Of a stretch of DNA of 64,000 bases, positions 18,378 through 26,289 are shown piece by piece; position 1 is the stretch's first letter; the number at the start of each line of letters is the position of its first letter. The stretch comes from Treponema sp. UBA6852 (GTDB lineage: Bacteria; Spirochaetota; Spirochaetia; Treponematales; Treponemataceae), in contig DKDI01000048.1 in the NCBI GenBank assembly GCA_002449305.1, positions 56,983 to 120,982 on the forward strand. The letters run 5' to 3'. Under the pieces are notes generated by a model. The model was given only the letters and a program-made list of their open reading frames with translations. It searched no databases and had not been told where the DNA came from. The position numbers and the translations under genes are program-made.

Positions 18378-18407
18378 TTGATTCTATCACTCCAAAAAAG
18401 CTATAAT
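18378..18407 (+). promoter_or_regulatory. Promoter of the Wzi-like gene
   Basis: TTGATT at 18378-18383, an 18-bp spacer and consensus TATAAT at 18402-18407, six bases before the ATG at 18414. Confidence 0.7.
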
Positions 18408-18413
18408 ATGCAC

Positions 18414-20069
18414 ATGAAAAAAATCAACTTTATAATGCCAATTGTACTTTCTGTTGTTTCATCCCTTTTCTCCCAGGAAGCCCTAAAATCAACAGAAGAA
18501 GAATACTACGACTTTTTAAGCCTTACAGGACAGGCAGAACGCCCTACGCTCAACTACCGCACTTTAAGCGACAGCGAATGGCAGATTACGGACGAAAATC
18601 ATCTTTGGAAAGACAACAATCTCGGAACAAAGCGCACATTGTATGAATCTGACACAACAGAAACAAACTGGTTTACAGCAGGAATTGACCGCAGCGTAAA
18701 ACTCAAGCTCTACGGACCAGAATGGTTCAATTCCTATAACACAAAAGCCCCATACGGCCAAAACGACGGTGCGCTCTGGCAAGGAAAAGGCTACAACACA
18801 AGCCTTACAGCCGGCGCAAGACTTGAAGCCTACGGACTGGAGCTGACATTCAAGCCGCAGTTAAGCTGGAGCCAGAACAGGGAATTTGATTATATGCCAG
18901 GAGTTTATGGCAGCGAATATTCATATTTCTGGAAAGGCAACATAGATCTTGTACAGCGTTATGGAGACTCTTCATTCTGGACATTTGACTGGGGCGACAC
19001 AGAAATCCGCTATTCATGGAATAATTTTACAGCAGGCTTTGGATTTCAGTCTCCGTGGCTAGGATCGGCTTGGCTCAATCCAATGCTTGGAAGCAACAAT
19101 GCAGGAACATATCCGAAATTCGACATAGGACTAAGAAAAACAAAAGTCTATATGCCATACACAAACTGGTATATTGGAGAAATAGAAGGGAGAGCCTGGC
19201 TTGGGTATTTGACAGAATCAGACTATTTTGACAACGACGGCACAAACGACCATCGCCAGCTTACAGGATTTTCAGTCGCATACTCACCGTCTATTTTGCC
19301 GGAACTTACGCTATCAATAAATAAAATCAGCCTTGCACGTTGGGATGAAAAATCAGCAAAATATTTAAATCCTCTTTATGATTCAAACGAGTTCGAAGAT
19401 CAAAAAGCTTCTTTTGGTGCAGACTTGCTCTTCCCTACTGTAGGATTTGAAGTCTATGGCGAGCTTGGAGTTGACGACTATAATGCAAGAGGATTCGCAA
19501 ATCCTTTTCACACAGCAATTTATACTGTTGGGGCAAAAAAGGAACTTTCATTCTTTAGAAGATTTCAGAAGTTTAACATAAGACCAGAAATTATATTTGA
19601 GTGGAGCAACTTTGAAATGTCTCAGGATTTTCAGCTTCAATGGAACTATATGGGGTATTATTCTCATAGTCTTATAGCTCAGGGGTATACACAAAGGGGA
19701 CAGATACTCGGAGCTGGCAGCGGATATTTTGGAAACAGTCAGTACATTGCGCTCCGTACACATTTCTCAAAAGGAAGCGTTACCCTCTTTTTGCATTACA
19801 ACAGACCTGACACAAATTATTTAAACAATTTCGGAGTAAACACAAAAGACAAAGACTGGTTAGATAAAGAAAAAAAGCAACATGATCAGTGGGGATGCTA
19901 TAAAGCAATAAGAACTTATGGAATCAATGCACAATATTTTGTAACTCAGTCATTTCTTATAGGCGCAGAATTCAATACTTCATGGATTATAAATTCTGAA
20001 TACAAAAAAGAAAAAGGAAGTGGTTACAGAAATAGCTATGGGGCTTTGAGAATAAAGTATAACTTTTAG
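18414..20069 (+). CDS. Capsule assembly Wzi-like outer-membrane beta-barrel protein
   Basis: A 551-residue protein with signal peptide MKKINFIMPIVLSVVSSLFS. The mature part is rich in aromatic-alternating beta strands and ends in Phe (RIKYNF), as outer-membrane barrels do. The segment APYGQNDGALWQGKG resembles the NDG..WQG signature of Wzi family proteins, which tether capsule polysaccharide at the outer membrane. I chose the ATG at 18414 because it begins the signal peptide and sits six bases after TATAAT; there is no SD. It opens the glycan locus and is convergent, one base apart, with the epimerase gene. Confidence 0.78.
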   Translation: MKKINFIMPIVLSVVSSLFSQEALKSTEEEYYDFLSLTGQAERPTLNYRTLSDSEWQITDENHLWKDNNLGTKRTLYESDTTETNWFTAGIDRSVKLKLYGPEWFNSYNTKAPYGQNDGALWQGKGYNTSLTAGARLEAYGLELTFKPQLSWSQNREFDYMPGVYGSEYSYFWKGNIDLVQRYGDSSFWTFDWGDTEIRYSWNNFTAGFGFQSPWLGSAWLNPMLGSNNAGTYPKFDIGLRKTKVYMPYTNWYIGEIEGRAWLGYLTESDYFDNDGTNDHRQLTGFSVAYSPSILPELTLSINKISLARWDEKSAKYLNPLYDSNEFEDQKASFGADLLFPTVGFEVYGELGVDDYNARGFANPFHTAIYTVGAKKELSFFRRFQKFNIRPEIIFEWSNFEMSQDFQLQWNYMGYYSHSLIAQGYTQRGQILGAGSGYFGNSQYIALRTHFSKGSVTLFLHYNRPDTNYLNNFGVNTKDKDWLDKEKKQHDQWGCYKAIRTYGINAQYFVTQSFLIGAEFNTSWIINSEYKKEKGSGYRNSYGALRIKYNF

Positions 20070-20070
20070 G

Positions 20071-21144
20071 CTAAAAAAAGTAATTCCTATCTTGAAGAAT
20101 CTTAATTGTTCTTTTTATTCCTTCTTCAATGCTGACTTTTGCAGACCAGCCTAAGGTATTTATTTTTTCTGTATTTAAAATCGCCCTTACAGATCTTGAA
20201 TACCCGGCTTTTTCAGTTTCTTCTGGAATATCAAAAGCAACTTGCACGTTGCAATTTTTTGCAACCAGTTTAGCCAAGTCTTTTAAATGAATATTTGATT
20301 TTTTATCCGCAATATTATAGGCCTCTGTGCATTTGCCTTTCAGCATTAGAAAAACAAGAGCGCAGGCGACATCTGAAGAATAAATGTAAGAAAAATACTG
20401 TTCTCCGCTGCTTTTTAAGATTATGTTTTCGTTATTCAAACCGCAGCGCAAGAATTGACTTAAAGCCTTTGTATCATTCTTTTTTAAAGTCGCACCATAC
20501 GAACGGGCAATTCGGGCGATAACCACATCGAAGTCTTTTTCTGCCTTATACGCCTGACAAAGAGTTTCAGAAATTCTCTTTGATTCATTGTAGCAGGCAC
20601 GCATTGTGTTGCAGTCCAGATATCCAAAGTCTGATTCCTTAAATCCACCAGAAAGCTTTTCCTTATCATCTCCGTAAACTTCAACTGAGGAAGCAAGTAT
20701 AAACCGGCACGGAAGATTTTTTGAAGCAATGTCTAAAAGTCTTTTTGTCCCATTAAAATTTATAAGAATCGTTTCAATTGGATATTTTGAATAATCATCA
20801 GGATGAGTATTTGAAGCAAGATGAAATATAAAATCGATTTTTTTATCTAAAGGAATCTTTTCTGTTAAATTTTCATTTGCAACATCGCATTTTATGTGCT
20901 GAATAAAAGTATCTTCAAATTTTTCAGAGAAGTTTTCCGCCGTTCTGGAAATTAAAAGCAAATATAAATCTAACTTATAAGTCTTAGAAAGAAAAACAAA
21001 CATATCAACAAGTACAGATCCGATTAAGCCAGTTGCGCCTGTAATCAAAATCGTTTTTTTCTTCAATTCAAAAAAATTACAATTCAAATTGAGAACGCTT
21101 TTTATGTCTTCCTGATACAATCCGTTGTTTTTCATTTCAGCCAC
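20071..21144 (-). CDS. NAD-dependent epimerase/dehydratase (extended SDR)
   Basis: A 357-residue extended short-chain dehydrogenase. The Rossmann NAD site is ITGATGLIGSVL near residue 33, the serine of the catalytic triad is in ASSVEVYG, and YNESKR supplies Tyr and Lys. The family acts on nucleotide-activated sugars (epimerisation, dehydration, reduction). It is the third gene of the licD-cytidylyltransferase-epimerase operon and overlaps the cytidylyltransferase gene by 13 bases. It may process the product of that cytidylyltransferase, which is inference from coupling. Confidence 0.88.
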   Translation of the reverse strand: MAEMKNNGLYQEDIKSVLNLNCNFFELKKKTILITGATGLIGSVLVDMFVFLSKTYKLDLYLLLISRTAENFSEKFEDTFIQHIKCDVANENLTEKIPLDKKIDFIFHLASNTHPDDYSKYPIETILINFNGTKRLLDIASKNLPCRFILASSVEVYGDDKEKLSGGFKESDFGYLDCNTMRACYNESKRISETLCQAYKAEKDFDVVIARIARSYGATLKKNDTKALSQFLRCGLNNENIILKSSGEQYFSYIYSSDVACALVFLMLKGKCTEAYNIADKKSNIHLKDLAKLVAKNCNVQVAFDIPEETEKAGYSRSVRAILNTEKINTLGWSAKVSIEEGIKRTIKILQDRNYFF

Positions 21145-21842
21145 CCATCTTTTTCCATTTTCAGGTACGCTTTGAAAATCTCAAGATTGTCCTTCGTTGT
21201 GAGCTTTATGTTCCTGTCAGAGCCGGCTGCAAAATAAAGAGTCTCTCCAAGGTCAACCATCATCGTGTTTGTGTAACTTGAATTTCCTATTCCGATATTT
21301 TCTTCAAACGCTTTTTTGTAAGCCCAAATAAGTTTTGAGTATTTATAGGCTTGCGGAGTTGAAACCCTGCGCAAAGTATCACGAGGAATATATTTTTCTG
21401 TTGTTTCTTCAGTTTGTTTTACAAAAATCTGCTCATTATAAGGCATGGAAGTTACGGCATTTCCAAATTCTTGAGCTTTAGCGATTACATCTGAAAGGAC
21501 AAAATCATCCACAAGAGGACGGACCCCATCATGGATTACTATTATGTCATCATCAGAAGCCTTGATTTCCATGATGCCGTTCCGAATTGACTCCTGAGCA
21601 GATGCCCCACCGTTAAAAACCCCCTTTAGCTTTGTGATTTCAAACTGTTTTGCATAAGCCCGGAGAATATCATGCCAGCCTTCAAGACAGACAACATAAA
21701 TCTCGTTTATATTTGGATGCTTTTGAAAAGCCTCAAGTGTATATATAATCACAGGCTTGTCATAAACATTTATAAACTGTTTTGGAATATCCTGCCCCAT
21801 GCGGTTTCCTACTCCGCCGGCAATTATCAAAGCTATGTTCAT
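21132..21842 (-). CDS. IspD/TarI-type cytidylyltransferase
   Basis: A 236-residue enzyme of the IspD superfamily. Signature: LIIAGGVGNRMGQDIPKQF at residues 5-23, IHDGVRPLV near residue 103, and a C-terminal KLTTKDNLEIF. The family transfers CMP to methylerythritol phosphate (IspD) or ribitol/glycerol phosphate (TarI, Bcs1). The setting between LicD and a sugar SDR favours a CDP-polyol or related donor for a surface polymer over isoprenoid synthesis. Four bases separate it from licD. Confidence 0.85.
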   Translation of the reverse strand: MNIALIIAGGVGNRMGQDIPKQFINVYDKPVIIYTLEAFQKHPNINEIYVVCLEGWHDILRAYAKQFEITKLKGVFNGGASAQESIRNGIMEIKASDDDIIVIHDGVRPLVDDFVLSDVIAKAQEFGNAVTSMPYNEQIFVKQTEETTEKYIPRDTLRRVSTPQAYKYSKLIWAYKKAFEENIGIGNSSYTNTMMVDLGETLYFAAGSDRNIKLTTKDNLEIFKAYLKMEKDGWLK

Positions 21843-21845
21843 ATT

Positions 21846-22652
21846 TTATTTCCAATAAGCTCTAAAATCATGTTTTGGCACCTGATTTTCTTTAGGAGGA
21901 AGTTTCATGTAGTCGCCATAAATGTTTTTAAGATAGGTTTTGTAACCACACATAACATTATATTTTTTTCCCTCGAATTCTAACTCAAAACAAGAATTAA
22001 ACACAGATTTCGGCATTTCTTCTTTCTTTCCATATCCGAAAACCGAGCAAGCTACATAATCAGATGAAAAATATTTTTTTGTCGCAAATTTGTTTATTTT
22101 TTTTGCGAAAATATTTGCAGGAAGAAATCTAAATAAATAAAAAAGAACAATTCTGAAAATTCGCTTTACAAAACCTTCGTTTTTATTTCTTTTCTGATAA
22201 ATTACTGTTGCAAAATTTCTTTTCTTAAAGATTTTTTTCCAATATTTTTTTCTTTCTATAAAGCTATTCGGCAAAAAGTCAACAGGAAAAACATCAACGT
22301 AAACTCCAAGATTATCAATAGGTCTGTCATAAGACTCAACAAGTTTAGTTTGTGTGTCAACAACTTTTGCAAAAGGCTGAAAATATTGCCTATCATTAAA
22401 ACAAGTTAAAACTTTAAATTTTGAATAATTCGTATTACAGTTAAAAGAGGAACAAAATTTTTCATAATCAGCACGTGGCATAATTATATCAATATCATCA
22501 TCCCATGGAATGTAGCCCTTGTGACGTACCGCTCCAATTAATGTTCCTCCGCACAAAGAATACCTTATATTATTTTTCATACAAAAAGTATGAATATAAT
22601 CAAGTATAGATAATTGTATTGTTTTTAATTCATCAATATTAATTTGCTGCAT
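21846..22652 (-). CDS. LicD family phosphotransferase
   Basis: A 268-residue LicD-family protein. The nucleotidyltransferase-like core CGGTLIGAVRHKGYIPWDDD, with metal-binding DDDIDI following, lies near residues 36-60. LicD proteins transfer phosphocholine or other phosphoryl groups from CDP-linked donors to glycans. I chose the ATG at 22652 over an in-frame GTG at 22667, because GTGGAAA nine bases upstream can serve as SD. That SD lies in the 29-bp inverted repeat bounding the invertible segment. The promoter driving it is inside that segment. An AEP group from CMP-AEP is a conceivable donor moiety. Confidence 0.87.
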   Translation of the reverse strand: MQQINIDELKTIQLSILDYIHTFCMKNNIRYSLCGGTLIGAVRHKGYIPWDDDIDIIMPRADYEKFCSSFNCNTNYSKFKVLTCFNDRQYFQPFAKVVDTQTKLVESYDRPIDNLGVYVDVFPVDFLPNSFIERKKYWKKIFKKRNFATVIYQKRNKNEGFVKRIFRIVLFYLFRFLPANIFAKKINKFATKKYFSSDYVACSVFGYGKKEEMPKSVFNSCFELEFEGKKYNVMCGYKTYLKNIYGDYMKLPPKENQVPKHDFRAYWK

Positions 22653-22660
22653 TAAACTTA

Positions 22661-22689
22661 TTTCCACAAAAGTACAGATTTATGGAAAT
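22661..22689 (-). repeat. Left 29-bp inverted repeat (putative recombinase crossover site)
   Basis: Perfect inverted copy of 24314-24342. Each repeat has internal imperfect dyad symmetry: half-sites TTTCCATAAA and TTTCCACAAA converge on a CTGTAC-containing centre. That layout is typical of small serine recombinase sites. Confidence 0.93.
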
Positions 22690-22718
22690 ACTATAGCATA
22701 ATTATCTGATATTGTCTA
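22690..22718 (-). promoter_or_regulatory. Outward promoter inside the invertible segment
   Basis: Minus strand: TAGACA (22718-22713), 17-bp spacer, TATAGT (22695-22690). The -10 box directly abuts the repeat, so transcription would start within the repeat and run into licD. Confidence 0.7.
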
Positions 22719-22733
22719 ACAACTTAATGGTAG

Positions 22734-23180
22734 CTATAAAGACTTATAAAAAAGATAGATATTCTCAGGAGTGTCGTAGTATAGGCTGGAATTGAAATCC
22801 TCGATTTTTTTGCATATTTTTGAAGTGAAAATTCTGACCATCGCAGTAAATAGGTCAAGACTTTCTTTTTTCATAAGAACTAGAATCAGCCTTTTGTAGA
22901 CTTTGCCAATATCAAACACTGATGGAATTTCAAAATGGACATCTTTTTCTGTGTCGTAGCTTCCTGTTTTTATGCCTAGCTTTTTTATAAACTCCATAGC
23001 CACATCTTTTATGTTTTCGCAATGATAAACATCTGCCAGCTCATAAATTTTCTTCAAGTTTTCCATCCCAAGAGATTTTATTACAATGTTTTTCTCATTC
23101 TTTGAAATTCTGCTTATACATTCAATCAGGCTGCATAAATAAAACAAATCGTTTTCGCTTTTTGATTCTCTGTACTCCAT
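22734..23180 (-). CDS. DUF3791-like helical protein
   Basis: A 148-residue protein. Its first 70 residues (DLFYLCSLIECISRISK, then ELADVYHCENIKDVAMEFI) resemble DUF3791, a short helical domain commonly encoded beside DUF3990. The rest is unassigned. The start ATG overlaps the DUF3990 stop codon (TAATG), so the pair is translationally coupled. The arrangement resembles a toxin-antitoxin or effector-partner pair, but neither function is established. Confidence 0.65.
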   Translation of the reverse strand: MEYRESKSENDLFYLCSLIECISRISKNEKNIVIKSLGMENLKKIYELADVYHCENIKDVAMEFIKKLGIKTGSYDTEKDVHFEIPSVFDIGKVYKRLILVLMKKESLDLFTAMVRIFTSKICKKIEDFNSSLYYDTPENIYLFYKSL

Positions 23181-23632
23181 TATTTTACCTCATAGCTTTC
23201 AATAAATTTTATGCATGACAGGGAGTTTTCTGAACAAAAGCAAATTTGGTTTGTCGGATACTTAAATTTTGCCAATGCCCAAAACTGCTCCCTTGAGATA
23301 TTCCCCTCCAGAAAGTCAAAGACATAGTTATATATTTGGTCGTCAGCCATAGGACCGATTACAATGTCGTAACTGTGTTTTTGTCCACTTCTGCATGATG
23401 CGATAAAATCAAGCCATTGGTCATTCATTTCTTTGAATTCAAGAATTTTCAATTTTTCATTAATTAAGAAGTGATATGAGGAAACGACTTTTGTATCGTA
23501 TCTTTTTGCCCAGCGTTCAGCCTGTTCTTTTATTACAGTGCAATAAAATCCGTCTCCAAAATCTTTATTTTTGGAAGAGCTAATAATCAAAGGCTTTATG
23601 ACTGCACAGTAACTGCCATGATAGATTCTCAT
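23180..23632 (-). CDS. DUF3990 domain protein (ADP-ribosyltransferase-like)
   Basis: A 150-residue DUF3990 protein: MRIYHGSYCAVIKPLI at the N-terminus, then KDFGDGFYCTVIKEQAERWAKR. The HGS and GxGFY pattern resembles ADP-ribosyltransferase-fold domains, so an NAD-using activity is possible. I placed the start at 23632 because AGGAAG precedes it at a proper distance; a longer frame would run through the recombinase promoter. It is divergent from the recombinase with an 84-base gap. Confidence 0.78.
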   Translation of the reverse strand: MRIYHGSYCAVIKPLIISSSKNKDFGDGFYCTVIKEQAERWAKRYDTKVVSSYHFLINEKLKILEFKEMNDQWLDFIASCRSGQKHSYDIVIGPMADDQIYNYVFDFLEGNISREQFWALAKFKYPTNQICFCSENSLSCIKFIESYEVK

Positions 23633-23716
23633 TGTAACTTCCTGCTCTAGTTTTATCATAATGTAGCATAAAAAAAAGTTTTTGTAAGAAATAAATTCAA
23701 GAAAGATAATATAAAA

Positions 23717-24313
23717 ATGAAAACAAAATATTTTGGTTATATGCGGGTTTCCACAAGAGAGCAAAATGAGGACAGGCAGAGAATTCAATTGAAAAAAGCT
23801 GGAATAAAAGATTCAAAGTTGTATTTGGATAAACAGTCTGGAAAAGACTTTAACAGAAGAAATTACAAAAAACTGATTGGCGAGCTTGATGAAAATTCAG
23901 TCTTATTTATCACGTCTATTGACAGGCTTGGAAGAAACTACAAAGAAATAATCGAACAATGGAAAATAATAACACAAACAAAAAAATCTGACATTGTTGT
24001 CCTTGATATGCCTCTGCTGGACACACGACGTTCAAAAGACTTGCTTGGAACGTTGATAAGCGATCTGGTTCTGTCACTCTTAAGCTATGTTGCGGAAACA
24101 GAACGTACATTCATAAAAAAAAGACAAAAAGAAGGTATTGAAGCTGCTAAAAAACGTGGTGTGAAATTTGGAAGACCAAAGGTAAAACTGCCAGAACTTT
24201 TTCTGCAAGCTGTAGAGGCATGGAAAAACAAAGAAATAGTTTTAAGAGAAGCTTCTGCATTATGTAAAATGCCAATTTCAACATTTCATAAAAAGGCAAA
24301 GGAATTTATTTAG
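23717..24313 (+). CDS. Small serine recombinase (resolvase/invertase family)
   Basis: A 198-residue protein, the size of Hin/Gin invertases. Nucleophile Ser12 lies in GYMRVSTREQNEDRQ; the IDRLGRNYKEI motif is near residue 71. The long E-helix region (AETERTFIKKRQKEGIEAAKKRG) precedes a C-terminal helix-turn-helix (about 155-198). There is no transposase partner, and it lacks the N-terminal MerR-type domain of IS607 enzymes. The stop codon touches the right inverted repeat. GATAAT lies six bases before the ATG with TTGTAA 17 bp upstream, suggesting a leaderless transcript. It probably inverts its own segment and may act elsewhere. Confidence 0.9.
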   Translation: MKTKYFGYMRVSTREQNEDRQRIQLKKAGIKDSKLYLDKQSGKDFNRRNYKKLIGELDENSVLFITSIDRLGRNYKEIIEQWKIITQTKKSDIVVLDMPLLDTRRSKDLLGTLISDLVLSLLSYVAETERTFIKKRQKEGIEAAKKRGVKFGRPKVKLPELFLQAVEAWKNKEIVLREASALCKMPISTFHKKAKEFI

Positions 24314-24342
24314 ATTTCCATAAATCTGTACTTTTGTGGAAA
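24314..24342 (+). repeat. Right 29-bp inverted repeat (putative recombinase crossover site)
   Basis: Perfect inverted copy of 22661-22689. It lies between the recombinase stop and the first GT8 start codon, so its TGTGGAAA end supplies the sequence just before that ATG. Confidence 0.93.
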
Positions 24343-24344
24343 AT

Positions 24345-25304
24345 ATGGAATCATTAAATCTCGTTTTATGCTCTGATAATAATTTTATTCTTCCTAGTTT
24401 GGTAACAATTAATTCTGTTTTGCAACATAATTCGGATTCTTTTTTTTCAGTTTTTATTGTTACAACAGGACTGTCTCAAAAAAATATAGAAACAATAGAG
24501 GATTTTTCAAAACAGAGAAATAAGCAGGCAAAAATAGAAATTATCACAGCAAACAAAGATATTCTAAAAGACTGCCCGATAAAGAAAGGCGACCATGTTT
24601 CTTTATCTGCATATCTACGGATTTTTCTTCCGTCAATCCTGCCAAAAAATATAAATAAAATTCTCTACCTTGACGGCGACATTCTTTGTGTATCTTCTAT
24701 TTTGGATTTTTACAATGCAGCTATACAAAGCAAATCTTGCTCAGCTGTAATAGATGAGCGGAACAATGATGAAGAGATTTTTAATCGGCTGGAATATCCA
24801 AAAGACTGCGGCTATTTTAATTCAGGGGTAATCCTAATAAATCTTGAGTATTGGCGGAAAAATGACTTTCAAAACAAGACTTTGAATTATATTTTCAGCA
24901 ACAAAGAAAAATGCTTATGGCATGACCAAGATGCGCTCAATGTAACTCTTGCAGGAACAGTTGACTTTGCAGATTTCAAGTACAATCTTACGCAAGGCTT
25001 TCTTTTTGACAAAAACCAGCTAAAAATAGATTCAAAATATTATCCAAAGATTGACAGCGCAATTAAAACTCCCTGCCTGATTCATTATTGTGCGACATAT
25101 AAGCCTTGGCATATAGAATGCAACTCGCCCTTCAAAAAACTATGGCGGCAAAGCTATAAAAAAACATTCAAAAAAAACTGCCGTTTGCAGTTCAAGAACA
25201 AAGGCGCAGAAAGAATAAAATGGTGCATAAAATTGATTTTGAACACACTCAAGATAAAAAAGTATGCAGATTTCAGGAAGAGTATTATTGGAATAGAAAA
25301 GTGA
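24345..25304 (+). CDS. Glycosyltransferase family 8 protein (GT8-a)
   Basis: A 319-residue LgtC-like retaining glycosyltransferase. Visible: ATLR-like LSAYLRIFLPSILP, DXD metal/UDP-sugar motif in ILYLDGDILC (about residues 108-117), GYFNSGVILINL and WHDQDALNV. The C-terminus is basic and amphipathic, suited to membrane association. I chose the ATG at 24345; a GTG nine bases upstream lies within the repeat. It is the first gene right of the invertible segment, and its stop overlaps the next start (TGATG). Confidence 0.9.
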   Translation: MESLNLVLCSDNNFILPSLVTINSVLQHNSDSFFSVFIVTTGLSQKNIETIEDFSKQRNKQAKIEIITANKDILKDCPIKKGDHVSLSAYLRIFLPSILPKNINKILYLDGDILCVSSILDFYNAAIQSKSCSAVIDERNNDEEIFNRLEYPKDCGYFNSGVILINLEYWRKNDFQNKTLNYIFSNKEKCLWHDQDALNVTLAGTVDFADFKYNLTQGFLFDKNQLKIDSKYYPKIDSAIKTPCLIHYCATYKPWHIECNSPFKKLWRQSYKKTFKKNCRLQFKNKGAERIKWCIKLILNTLKIKKYADFRKSIIGIEK

Positions 25305-26281
25305 TGAATATATGTTTTGCAACTGATGACAATTATGTAAAGGCAACTTCAATCGCAATAATGACAGTTCTGCTCACAAACAAAGACGAGGAAATTTCTT
25401 TTTATATTTTATCGCAGTCATTAACAGAAAAAAACAAACAGGCTTTACAAAATACAGTTTTTAAATATTCATCAAAATCCCAGATTTGTTTTTGCATCTT
25501 AACAAGTTCAATAATTGATAAGTTTTATTCAACAATAAAAAAGGAAAATCATGTTTCACTTGCCACATATTTAAGGCTTTTTATTCCAAGTCTCCTGCCA
25601 AATAGTGTCCAGAAAATTCTTTATCTTGACGGAGACATAATCTGTACCGATTCTTTGCGCCCACTTTACGAAACTGATTTAAAAGACTCTTCGCTTGCAG
25701 CTGCTCACGATGAACGAACCTGTGATTCTGAATGTTTTGAAAGATTAAATTATCCAATGAAGAATGGATATTTTGGAGCTGGAGTTCTTCTGATAAATGT
25801 TGACTACTGGAGAAAAAATAATATTCAGAAAAAATGTATTGGTTTTGTTTTGAACAATAAGAAAGTCTGTGTATGGCACGATCAGGATGCGCTGAATAAA
25901 ATCCTTAACGGAACAGTAAAGTTTTGCCATATAAAATATAATGTTTATGAGCATCTTTATGAAAATGAAAACAATTATCCTGCTTTATTTAACACAGAAA
26001 TAAAAGAAGCCGTTGAAAATCCTGTGATAATCCACTTTTGCTCCGGAAGAAAGCCATGGACATTTGAATCGCGGTGTCCTTTTACTTCCTTGTGGCTAAA
26101 ACTATACAAACAATTATTTGATAAAAAATGCCGTTTGGTTCACCGCTACAAAGGAAAGACAAGATTTTTATGGGGCATAAAAAAAACTCTTCATAGGCTT
26201 GGAATAAAGAAGTATGAAGAGTTTGAATATTCAAGAGGATATTTTAATTTGAAAAAGAAAATTGAGGAAAAATATTTCTAG
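25304..26281 (+). CDS. Glycosyltransferase family 8 protein (GT8-b)
   Basis: A 325-residue paralogue of the preceding GT8 gene: MNICFATDDNYVKATSIA start, SLATYLRLFIPSLLP, ILYLDGDIICT, GYFGAGVLLINVDYW and WHDQDALNKI. The ATG at 25304 overlaps the upstream stop codon, implying translational coupling. The tandem pair probably adds two sugars in sequence to the same glycan. Paralogy suggests local duplication with divergence. Confidence 0.9.
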   Translation: MNICFATDDNYVKATSIAIMTVLLTNKDEEISFYILSQSLTEKNKQALQNTVFKYSSKSQICFCILTSSIIDKFYSTIKKENHVSLATYLRLFIPSLLPNSVQKILYLDGDIICTDSLRPLYETDLKDSSLAAAHDERTCDSECFERLNYPMKNGYFGAGVLLINVDYWRKNNIQKKCIGFVLNNKKVCVWHDQDALNKILNGTVKFCHIKYNVYEHLYENENNYPALFNTEIKEAVENPVIIHFCSGRKPWTFESRCPFTSLWLKLYKQLFDKKCRLVHRYKGKTRFLWGIKKTLHRLGIKKYEEFEYSRGYFNLKKKIEEKYF

Positions 26282-26289
26282 GATAAAAA

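Larger units (their letters stand above)
22661..24342. other. Putative invertible DNA segment controlling two glycan operons
   Basis: A 1,624-bp core (22690-24313) between perfect 29-bp inverted repeats. It carries a DUF3791-like gene, a DUF3990 gene and a Hin-size serine recombinase. The outward promoter at 22690-22718 points across the left repeat into licD. At the right end the recombinase stop codon abuts the repeat, leaving no room for an outward promoter. Inversion would point the promoter at the GT8 operon. Recombination itself is not demonstrated by this single sequence. Confidence 0.75.

Noticed and set aside
22661..24342. Insertion sequence of the IS607/IS605 type
   Set aside because: No TnpB, no typical IS ends, the recombinase lacks an N-terminal MerR-like domain, and inverted repeats with dyad half-sites fit inversion sites better. 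A passive insertion is still possible and is stated as the refuting test.
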